Shown here piece after piece: positions 23,601-35,600 of a DNA stretch of 64,000 nucleotides. The stretch spans positions 62,001-126,000 of the forward strand of contig JAGQDJ010000184.1 of the NCBI GenBank assembly GCA_022885665.1. Reading direction: 5' to 3'. Origin of the DNA: Triops longicaudatus (Eukaryota; Arthropoda; Branchiopoda; Notostraca; Triopsidae). How positions within the stretch are numbered: position 1 is the stretch's first letter; each line of letters starts with the position of its first letter. The notes beneath the pieces were generated by a model. The model was not told where the DNA came from. It saw nothing but the letters and a program-made list of their open reading frames with translations, and did not search any database. The translations under genes and the position numbers were made by a program.

Positions 23601-26600
23601 AAAGGGAAAAAGAAGCCCAATCACCCAAAGAGCAGGTTACAGTACTATAAAGGTTTTACTCTTCCATAAGGACGCAAGATCTTGTCGAGTGCGTGTCACG
23701 GATTTCGGCGTGCAATAGTTGACCAAACTTAAAGTTTTGAGAGGGGTCGAGGGTGAGAAGAGTATGACGTTACGGCATTTTAACCCCTCAGGCTCTGCTT
23801 ATTGCAAAGCAATGCTGCACTAGCAACAGCAACAATGAAATCCTACGATGCTTTCGGCGTCGTCACTTTCGAACGTTTTCAATCCTGGGCGAAAGAAGCC
23901 TCGGGAAATCCCTGGGACAACTGTAATGAGTTTGTTTGCCCTAGGGCACTTGCAGCAATAGCAACAACTTGCTTAGACTTGGCGTGGCTGCTGCACCCTG
24001 GCGTAGGGCACAGGAGGAGGGTGATGGTGAATGCTGAGGGAGGGGGATATTTGTAAATAGGAGCGAGCTCATCATCTCCTTTCCGTTAGGTCTTTGCTTA
24101 TAGCCTGTCATTTCACGGTATAAACTTGTAAGGCAAATGTCCCTAAAGCACACAGTAGAGGACTATAAGGCGGTACTTAGGACGCTCGTCCTTTCTATGT
24201 AATACTCGCTGGTGGTAGCTAAACTTGGGAATCCCTCCGCTAATATACGGGTTTACTGGCAGTGCGTAATATGTAGCACTTTGACAAGTGCCCATCACGC
24301 AGAAGTTACGGGATTGGAAAGTTCCACTAGGCAGTGAATAAGAGTAATGCATAACTGAATGTCGCTGGTAAGCTGTAGTATTGAACTGACGTTTCGTAAG
24401 AAAATAACACATGAAAGCAAAACCTTTATGAGCCCCGATGTAAGAGAACTTCGTTCAGACACTGACTAATTACATTAAAATCTCGTTATAACAAACCAAC
24501 CGAGACAAGAAAAAACTTTTCAGTGTGTCTGAAGTTCGTTATATCAGACGCTTTTTCTTTACATTTCAGAAACCGGGACTCTAAATGCATATTCTAGTCC
24601 ACACCCTGATGTAAGAAAATCCGTTTGTCAGAGATATTGCCTCAGGCATAGTGACTAGTCCTGCATTATTTATCTTAAGTACTGAAAATTTCACGACAAT
24701 TTTTCGAAATTCGTGCAATTTTCACGACCGTTTCTGCACATACACGATAGTGCTTATCACATGCAAAAATTCGTGATTTCTCGGGACTGTAAGTAGCTGC
24801 TATTTACGAAGGTTTATTGCTCCATTCTTCAGCGCAAGGGAAGTTAAGCTCAATCCTGCAGCGCCGGTCATAACTTCTCTTTCCGTTACCTTTGAATTAC
24901 CTTGTCCTTTGACTCTCATTCTCACACTTGTCCAAACAAATCTCCCTGCAGCTAGCAAATTTTGACATGGTAAAACTTCGCTAATTCCCTTACAATACAC
25001 TTACATAAGTTCCCATTAAGAATTAATCCCGCACTTCAGCTCCATACTCTATTGTCTTCACACACACAACTTCCGAGCATTCCTTGGAGGTATGCAAATG
25101 AAATTAAGGTTCACTGTACTTGGCGTGCTTCACTCTGTTGCACAGTACCTTGGCTTCTACTAGCTCGTACTAGCACATTAACGGTCCTTCTCCTACACTA
25201 ACCATCCCTAAATGCACGTGTGTCAACATCGTAAGTACAATACATCGAAGTATTGCACAATAAATCCGAATATATCCATCCTACCATGCCTAGTTATGCA
25301 ACCAGCTTTGTCTGAGTGCAATGGAATTACGTGTGGACATAAGAACATCGAAAGAATCTCCAAAAAAAAAAACAAGAAGCCAATGGCCGACCGTTCTTCA
25401 TAATCGCAACAATGAAAATCCCCTACCTCCTCTTTCTTTTTCTAATTCTTCTTTCGTTTTCCTCTTCTGGGAGTACCGTGTCCACGCTACACAGCTTTAA
25501 AACTCGTAATGCTCCTAATGAGATGAAGACACACGAAAGAATCGCTTACTACAACCCAACAAAATAGCCTCCGGTAGAGTTCGTTGCCGCTACGAGTAAA
25601 TCCATCCAAGAAAGCAAGAAGAAAAGGCATAGAGAGAAAAAAAGACCCAATCCGATTAACCCAAAGCTTCCTAATATCCAGAGCATCTCCATGCTTTTAC
25701 ACTGCAAGTTCCACGCTGTTCAATGTCTTATCACGGGACAGAAATACGATCCTCCTCTGCTTCTTTGTACACGCATTCAACCAACACAAAAACAAACTAA
25801 TTAAAAAAAAACAAGAGAAGAAGTTCTTTGTATTTTTCAATTTAACCCACAACATGATTCATGGCCCAATGCCACCCGTTAGTTACAAGATATTAAACAC
25901 TCCTCATATTTCTCTCGCTCCTGCTCGGGCTCGTCCCAGTAGGCCACCTCACCCGGGTACGCGTCCACTAGCTTACACGACAGTACTAGGCAAGTTCTAC
26001 GAGGAGTTGGGGAGTTAGTAGTACGAGTTTCAACTCTATACAGTATATCAACCCCCATGTTGGGCAGATGTATTGTATTGATCGCCATGAAGGGTGGTCT
26101 CACCCTCTGCACCCACCCTCGCCACCCAAATACCGTTCAAAGGACCGTCCGCCGTGCTACTCTTTGCTTCATTGCTAGCGATGTATGGAAGCCCCCCAGG
26201 GAGGGTGTGAATCCAACTTAGGGTGCTTCCCACCCATCACTCGTGCTTCATTCTGTCACTGGCTGCATAACCCCACCCCCACACCCCATCTTCATGTGTT
26301 TTTTCTCCCTGTCCTTTTTTCCTTTTTTTAGCTTCGCTTAACTTCTTCCAGCAGGGTATTCCCCTTCAACCTAGCCCATCACACTGTCACTGCACCCTTA
26401 AGGGCATATAACTGCGTTCGAGCCCTGAGGGTGTTTTTCTCCCTCGTTAATACCCAACAGGCTCCCGAAGCGCTTGAGGGCATTGTGACTGGCCGATTCT
26501 ACCCAAATAGCTTGCGGCAATACGTTTATGCAAATGACCCCGCTAGCTACCCCTACCCAACGACCCCCCACTCTTGTCAGGAGTTATAACGTACTTAGGC

Positions 26601-29600
26601 TCGAACGCTTAGTGCTCAGTGCATGGGTAGTTGGCATCCAGCAAATAAAATAAAAGCAGAAAAAAGGCTGTAAGGCCTCGGTCATACGTTATCGATCTAG
26701 CCACGGCCAATTAGTGACAGAGGCATATGACGTTCGAGTTTCAGGGTAGACACACGCGTAAAGGATGTTTTCCGCAAGGGAAGGGGGCAATGGAGGCAAG
26801 TGCGAAAAAAAAAACAAATGTTAGATAACAATGGCATATGGCGCTTGTGTTTCGTGTGGACAAACACATATAGTATGCTTTTAAAGGAGGAAAGGGGCAA
26901 GGGGGGGGGGCATAAGAAAAGGGTTGAGTGGAAGTAGATGATTTAATGTCAACAAGAATTATTTTGAATAAAAAGTGCGCTTTCGCTTAACAAGTTAATA
27001 AGAAAGTTTATGCTATTGAGAATAAAGTGAAAAATCGAACAAGCTACTGAGTTGTTACTTTTTTTAGGTATATGTGAGTATTTTATTCGTAAACTACGCG
27101 TTCAAAGTTACCCCACGCAGGTACAGCTTAGAATGCGAATAAGCGACTGCATGATAAAAATTTAATAAATAATTTTTCTTCTTCGGAAACTTTTTGTTGT
27201 TGTGGTTGACGTGGATCAATGGAAGTTTTTTTATCATGTTTTCATAGAAAATGACTTCAATGTTTCAGGATAACATATAAATAGCAAATAAAGCCAGAAA
27301 AAGGGGAAATCAAGACATTATTATTTTTCAAATTCACGCTATTTTTCTCTTCCTATGCTCTTCACTACTTCTTGAGTCTTGTCTTTCAACTGTGCTTTTA
27401 ACTTCGAGGGTGCTGGTTTCTTAGTTGAGTTTTCAGACGTTTGTCATCGTAAGTCGCAACTTTCCTGATTCCGGCGCGCTACCCTCCAAAAACCCGTAAG
27501 CTGTAACATGAGAAAAGGGTCATAGTTTGCTAAGTAACTTTGAATATCCGATTTGCCTTTATGCAGCTTGGAAGAGAAATTGTTAAGTCAACTTGATTTC
27601 AATCTCCATTGGAATAATACTACGTATGGTAAAAGACCAGTTGACTTCGGATGTAAAAGAGCTCTACTACGAGGAAAAGAGAACATACTGATATTTGTGC
27701 AGATATCTTAACCAACACCTTCTATAGCCATTATACGCATGAACTAAACGGGCATTGAACCCAGATATATGAGAATCCATTGTAGAGAACTAATTTGAAA
27801 TAAAAAAACACTTCGATGCAATAGATCAACGTTTCATTAAAAAATGCAGAAATGAGAAATATGCAAACTCTAATCCACCGCGGATGTAAGAGAACTCGCC
27901 CAAGAGTAGGTTTTACGTGTTTTGTCAAAAGTTCAGCTTTTGAATGAATAGACACGTAAAGTATGTTAGTCAGGGGGGGTAGGGAAAGGGGGGGGGTAAG
28001 GGGTGTCGTAAAAGGGTTGTATAAAATACTAAACGTTTCATATACTTCGTGAGAGTTTTATTTGGAGAGAAAAGCGAATATTGGAAGGAGGGTTGAAGGG
28101 AGGGGCAAGAGGAGGAAGGGAGCACGTTTTTCTATTTTTGTTAAATAGAGAGGTTAACAATGGGAAGGAAAGTGCGATAGAGAGAACATTACGTGGGTGG
28201 TTCCTTACAAGCTGATCTGGCCTTTTTACGAGCCGGTGGATGGATGACAAAAGATGTTGGAGACATTTCTGGCATGCCGACAGATCAATGGAAGATATAT
28301 GACATCGGTGGCATTCCACATGTGGTGCTGTTTGTTGGCTTGTTATGGAAGGAAACTTCTATACGCATCTACTTTTTTTTACTTTTTTTGCGCCAAGAGA
28401 AACTGCGAGAACCAAATAGATAGAAATAAGTTTGTTAGCAATGCATGAAACGACGGAATAAAGGAAAGCTGGTTTAATTTCCCAATGGGTGTGGCAATTA
28501 TCCACACACACACAGACACAGAGAGGCTTACAGAGCACTGAGCCAAAGTCGACGAAGTAAGATGTATGCATCATAATAATGTAATTACGGGCCAAAAGCC
28601 CTTTGATGCAGATTAACTCCTCCATGCCTTTAATGAGTGCTACTACCCACTATTCTGGCTAGTAAAGGTAGCAGTAGTGGTAGGTGAAGTGAGGGGGCAT
28701 AGACGACCAAAAAAAGGGAAGAATAGGAAGCTAGAGGGAGTCTGAGCGAGTCAGAGTCAAGCTTGATGTATACACCGACCATTAAAGCCATTAAGACGTC
28801 TTTCCGAGAGAGCTAAAACGTCAATACCACTGTTAACAGTAACGAAGGGTAAAGAACCCTCTTCTGTTAGTCTACGGGTAAATAAGAAAAAAAGCAAGAA
28901 ACAACAATGCAAAAAATACGAAAAAATAGAGTAAGTAAAAAATGTAAGAAGTAATATACTCTCAACTGTTTTTTGTTCTTTTGTCAAACAAGCGAGTGTA
29001 GTCCGAAAAGGCAGAATTTTACCGCGCTGGGTACAAAAGGAGCTCGAATTAATCGCTATATGCAAATGAGACGCTCATTTCAGGGAGAAGAGACCGAAAA
29101 AAAATACATGTTTAATTTGCATAGCCCTTGCATTTGCTATGTGATGGCTGAAATTCTGGCAGACGAAAAACAGTGGTAGAAATTAAAAATAGTTCTATGT
29201 AAATACCCATCATTCACAAGGTTGCGCCATTGGATGCCAAGACAAACAACAGTTCTTTTTTATAATTTTTAAAACATTTTTAATTTTATTAAACCATTGT
29301 AGTCATATCATAGTGTAATTACACGCTTTTGCTTTATTCTTTATTGGTTAGAGAAAATCATACTCAAGAGTAGGTTGCGTTAAATTTATATGACTTTAGC
29401 TTATTAATGAAAAATTCACACCACGTAAAATGCCTATGCATGCTTTTCATGTTGTGTCAAGTCTCGTGTTTGCAATAAGGAATACGTTTTACGTGTTTGG
29501 GTTCAATAGGTTTCAGAGTACTGGACCATAGAAGCTTGAAGTCCTTAAAGAAAACAGAGCTGCTTCATGGATTAGGGCTATTCACACAGACTACGTAAAA

Positions 29601-32600
29601 GCAGTACGTTATGTATGTCCTATGACACGATGAACATGTTTGTCGTAAGCTAAAAGGCGTAGGCGTAGATAGGGTAGGCTAAACGATGACAGAGGTGAGT
29701 TACAGCAATGGAGTCTATCCTATTGTATTTCTCGGTATGAATATTGTAAGCCTAATACTTGCTAAGAATGTCGAAAGATATTAGGGGAGCAAAGCAGCAT
29801 GGAGTGTTCGTAATGCTTGTTTAACTGTATGGTAAAATAATGCTGCTTTAAGTTCAAGACTGAAACTCTGGAAGCTCCATTTAGGGAACTAGGTGCAAGT
29901 TACTGGAGAAATGTTACAGTAACCCCACGTTGCGCCAGACTGTGTCGAATGGCCCTCGATCGTAAGTCAAGTTCCCTTTGTGCTGTAACATAGGCACTGT
30001 AATGCTGTATTCCTGGAATTGTATCGGCACTGAGCTGATATTGTAGTATATATACTCTCTACAAACTGCTGTTGCGATTAAAAGCTTGTCAGCGACTTTT
30101 AAGACGTTACTATTGCCCAAGAAAAGTACAATAAAAAGCAGCAATACATTCTAAAATTCAACTTAGAAGATAAATTAAAAATTACTGTGCGTCCAGTAAA
30201 ATAAAACTGAAGTAAAAACTAGACTAAAAAATTATAAATCAAAAATATCCCGTGCAAAATAAAAAAAAAGTCAAAGAAAACGAGATTTTAATGAAATTAA
30301 GAAATGGCAAGTAATAAAAAAATAGCAAAAAACTAAAGTTTCACTGTTAAGGTTCTGTTTGTAATAAAAAATATGCATATGTCTTTAACATACGTTAACA
30401 CACAGCAAGTTTTAGTGGGTTTTACTGGGTATGTAAACACAAAAGTCCAAAAAAGTAAAATCAGGCCCGTTTTTAGCGTAGGCAGGCATTTCTTCGTACG
30501 GTACTGCTGAAGTCAGCTGTTGCATCAGTCTATTGCATTGCAAAACACTCACATAATGGTGCACAAAAACTTTTCTCTCGCGTTTACAGTTTTTGTGGCG
30601 CAGTTACGGAATCATATCTTTTCTCCAGACAGAAGATTATTGTGACTGAAGTCAAGAATGAAAAAATGAATAACATCCATTTCACTGAAAAAAATGCAAT
30701 AACAATAACAGGAAAAAAGTAATCGCTGAGTCTTTTCACAAATGACACACATCTAGCCACTCTAACGAAGAAGTAATTTACACTTGTGAATGAAGCTAAA
30801 TTTAAAACTTTTTTTAATACAATACCTCCAGGCAACGAAAAACACACCATGAAACCCAAGTATAAATAACTCATTCAATCTAAAAACGTTTTGTTACTCT
30901 TTGGCTTCTTAAGAGTGGTATGACTTTTAGTCTTAAATCTCGTACTAAGATTAAATGTATTGCGTGTGGATATCCACAACTCAACGCTCAACTCTCTCTC
31001 TCCCCTCTGACCTTACCTTACTTAACCTCTCACCGGGCATTCCTGCCCTCGAGGCCACGTTCCAACTGAGGGCATGAGATGACGTCATACCAAAGAGTAT
31101 AACTCAACTCAATATAAGTAAAGTTATACTAATACGCACTCTTTTATAACGGACTGTCGACTGAAGTAGTTATGAAGTTTAGTAGTTATGAAGATTTGTA
31201 GTTATGAAGTTTGTAAATGTACTGTGGTGAGCGAATAAAACTGTTCGGGGAAAGCCACAGAGGTCTAATCAGGCCTTTCAAGCCCTATTTGCCTTCATTA
31301 ATGGGTAAAGGAGTTTGAACTAATCATTTACAAGGTGAAAGGTATTCCAGGAAATTTCAAGTTATACAAGGCAAAGTGTGTATTGAAAGTGTAGAAGTTT
31401 TGCTTTCTAGAAATAATTTAACAGAAAATTCACTGTATACGACACATTTCTCTCCAACGAAATCTCTTAGTTTAGTTTAATATTTGTGGATAGTTTTCTT
31501 TTAGTCGTAAACATTTTTATATGCTAACAAAATCTAGCAATATGAACAGCATTTTTTCTTATAATGTAGCATTTTAACGCAATACCCATATATCTCAAAT
31601 TTACAACGTTTACATTTAACATACGTAGTGAACGCTTTCAAACTTCGCGATTTACCTGCGTCAATATCTATAAATGTCCCGGGCTACCTTTCATCTTGAA
31701 ATCCCTGGTTTAAGACCTTTCATCGCCTAATGAAGGTAAATCAGTTTCGAGAGATCTAATTAGACTTCTGTGGTTCGACCCGAACCGCTTTTTTTCTCAC
31801 CACAGTACAGAGAAAGCTTCCGATATGAAGAACTTCGGATATACCAAAGAGTTTTGTATTTCCAGTGGATGCCTTAAACGCTCTGCATTCAACAAAGAAT
31901 ACTTTAGACAGCGCTCGTATTCGTGTACTGCACTGTACCTTGCATAAATATATTGTTGAACCAATTGATTATTGAAATTTCATTGCAGAAATAAGTTTCG
32001 ATGCTTTCTCTTTGATGTGTTACTTACCAGCTAATTTTCATTGTTGAAAAATTTACTTAAGTTAACTTTTTATTAGACAAACACAATTACGGAGCACTTC
32101 CCTTGCTAAAGAAATACGGAGCGCAAAAGATAATTCGTTGGCTCGTGAAGGTGATTGTAGAGGATGTATCCATACATGTTCTCTATATCTCCTTAATCTT
32201 TTATTAAAGGATGCATGCATGAAAAGTAAAAAAAAAAAAAAAAAGTAAAAGAAAAACTAAATGAGAAACTCGTGTATACCGTGCAGCCGTGTAAATTCCC
32301 ACGTTTGTTCCAATAAGAAAATCGCCTGAAGGAGCCCGAATGGGTGATCATGTATTAGCACCCCGGAATCGGATTCGTATGTTGTGTCGCATACACACGG
32401 AATAGATGGGTGTCTTTTCATCTTTTGTTGAACCGCTTTTCCTTCACAATGATAGATACTCGACAACAACGACAAGCAAAAGAACTGAGGGACGATAGGG
32501 AGACCGAGCGAGCAGATCCAATTAACGAACACCATGCTTTCTACCTTTAATGACTATTGTCTCCTTGTATTGTATGCTACAACACAACAAAGAAATTCTC

Positions 32601-35600
32601 CCCTTTTCCCCTATCCATCTTTTTGCTCGTTACCGTCTGATTTCTCTTTTTGGGAAAAAAAAAGGACGAGACATCTTGAGAGATCATATTTTGGAAAACT
32701 TTTCCTTATTTTTTAATTCTTGTATTTTACTATTTTTCAGCATTGTTGCGTGAGTTCATATTTTTATTTCGTAACATTGTATGTGTAGTATGTTTATATT
32801 TTGCAGTACTCAAGCATATTTTTTCTATGTTTTTTGTTACACTTTTTACAAAATTGTTCAGCAACGATGATTGACGCAATCAACAGACAACAAAGCTTCA
32901 AGTTTCTAAAGTACTGACTTCAGGTACTCGAGGGCTAGTATAAAGGTAGTAGCTACATAGGGTGTCTTTAAAGGTGCCACAGGGAGAACTTGGGGTAAAT
33001 GGCGTGGCATGTGGTAATCCACGAAAACGCATAACAGGAGACTTTGGAAAGAGAACGTGGTATATCGTATCCGTGTTTGCCTTTTGTTATGCCAGTGTCA
33101 CCATGGCAACCTCTAGGCTAGTACGGTATTCCACCCTTTCCCAATTTCTTGGCTAAGACCTAATGGGGACGAGGGGGGTTAAGACGCATTTTTACCCTTA
33201 CGGCGTTTCGGTTTCCAAAATATTGTTGTGTGTGTCGCCGGTATCATGCAGACGCTTGGAATTACTTCAGAGAGAGGAGACGGAAAGGGGGAGGAGGAAG
33301 CAATGCCCCGGGGCGCAATACTCAACGTACGGTATTGTTGACTGTTCTGAGGGGTGGATATATCCCGGGAGATTGGTTTGCCTCTGGAACGCAATGCTTC
33401 GTTTTACTGCAAGGCTTTCCTTGTTGGATCTTGTGGAAGTCATGTCCAGGCAAGATTTCGTGAAAACAAGTCACGGCATGGTTTAATTTCTGGCCTATTA
33501 TCAACGCTAAGAAATTCTGCGGCTGGAGTAATACAGTCTTGCTTCAAGAAAGAGGCTCGCATTGGAAGTTAATTGCGTTCGAGCTTCGTTTAGCTTTTCC
33601 TTCTTTTAGTTATACACACAGCGAACAAATTTATGAATTAAGAAGAATCTTGTCATGTCAACAATCTTGTTATGTCAAGGTATATCAACGGTACAGAAGA
33701 AGCGTCTGATATAACGAAGTTTGGATAAACTGAACAGTTTTCGTGTTCTTTGGCGGTTCGTTGTAACGAGATTTTACTGTATAATAAAGAATACAATAAT
33801 CTATTCGGTACAATGTTATGTGTGTCGGTAAACATGCACTATAAAGAATGAGGAATGCTCACGCCATTTTCAACTTGTGACAAAAAAAAAGAAAAAAATC
33901 CGATGAATATAAATAAAAAATAATATCGCTTACAGCGAATCCTTTTATAATAAGCTGTCTGTTGCAGCAGACTTAATGTGATTTCCCAGGCTAGAAAAAA
34001 GTATCATATTCAGTACGGCAGTACTTTATTTAATGCTTTCATCAGGAAATTTTAAAGGCGGGAATTCTATTTGCTTTGGCGGGTAAAACTGAACGCGCTG
34101 TAGTTTTAATTCTAAGCACGGAAGAAAGATTCACACTTCACTTACTTGTAGCAATAGCTTAAACGAAGCGTGCCTAGCAGGCTCTTGAGTCTGCGGTTTA
34201 TATTATGTTAATTTTAGCTAAATTGACCGTTTCCCTATCTTACAATGTAATTTGCGTTCCACATTTTCTCTTAAGTGGTAATAAGGAGTGTGAAGGAATA
34301 TACACCCAAAAGGAGACACAAATCTCATTGACCGGAAATAGGTTGTCCGGTTATGCAGGTTTCATAGACGCGAGAAACAAATTAAAATATAAATCCCATT
34401 GAAATACACGTGCTCAGTGAGCTTACCAGGAGGTCATGCGCACAAAGTTCACAAAATGAAGTTCACAAAGAGAGGTTGACGAAGGCAAGATAGCAGAAGG
34501 AAGGAGTACGAAAGGGAGGTTGGCTAGAAAAAGAGTTGGGAAAATGGAGGAAAAGACAGCCTTGAGCCATAGGTATAAAACGTCAAAGTAAAAACCCAAG
34601 TGAAGCACTGATATGTAACTGGCACTGCGTTGAAAAGCTGGATGAGGCAGTATTATTTTCTGTGTCACACATCTCATAACTGTGTTAGAATTATCTAATA
34701 GTACAGTGAAATGTCCACAACGAAAAGAAAAACTTGGTTTGCAAGACAGGCTAAAAATCCCTCTACACGCTGGTTGTGAGGCAACTAAGGAAAGGAGCGG
34801 CGAAAGATTGGAAAGATGCACACCGTAAAGGTAAGGTGACCAAACGCCCCGTTTTTCACCATTTCTTGAGCGGCCTTTTTGGCCAAAACCTTCTTCTTTG
34901 TCTCTTTTTCGGGAGAAAGTAAAAAGGGCATGATAGGCTGCTAAAGTTTTCAGGGCTCACTTTGTTAAAGATATACATATTTTTTATTTTTATTTTTTGT
35001 AAGACATCGGCTATATTTACCAGAAATTAGGATTCAAAAGTAACTACTGCATAAAATATTTTACAGACTGCATTACACCGACTTCAAGTTTTAGCTGCCC
35101 GGGTGCGGCTAATGGTACCAAGATCCATGAGACTCTAAAAGAGTCTTTTACGGCAATAAAATGTTGTTGAAGGGTATGATTGTATTGTCGCCAAGGATTC
35201 GGAAACCTCTTGAGTTCATTTTAAAAAATGGGGTGAAAATTCTTGTCCGTTTCGGGTTCAAAAGCGTAATTTCTCGATGCAGTTAACTCAAAATTTTCAT
35301 GTATGGTAATTGTTCTTGCCAAAATCTCATGGGTCAGAAAAGCCATTCTTAAGTTTAGCACTTAAGTTAAGTGCTAATTTCTTATACCCTTGTCTGCACT
35401 ATGAGAGTTGTTTGTAGTTGTGTTTGTTGGATGCTTTATCCTTCTTTAAATTTGTTTCAACAAATTTGTATGTTTATTATACAAAAAGTCTGATATAACA
35501 AAGGTTTTATTATCGAACAGTTTTATGTTCCTAAGTTTGTTCTAACGAGATTTGTCTTTAAACCAAAGTAAAAAAGCATTTTTATTAGTGATTCTCAGTG

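Noticed and set aside
25584..26018. 144-codon frame on the + strand
   Set aside because: The translation is Lys- and Pro-rich low complexity and resembles translated non-coding DNA.
31765..31795. GGTTCGACCCGAACC followed by a T run, resembling a tRNA T-arm with Pol III terminator
   Set aside because: No A box or acceptor stem can be placed upstream; the sequence belongs to the right arm of the foldback element.
34423..34821. 132-codon frame on the minus strand
   Set aside because: Low-complexity Ser/Leu/Phe-rich translation, with no supporting signals.
35124..35150. GACTCTAAAAGAGTC stem near the form of a histone mRNA 3' stem-loop
   Set aside because: The stem and loop do not fit the histone consensus and no histone frame lies upstream.
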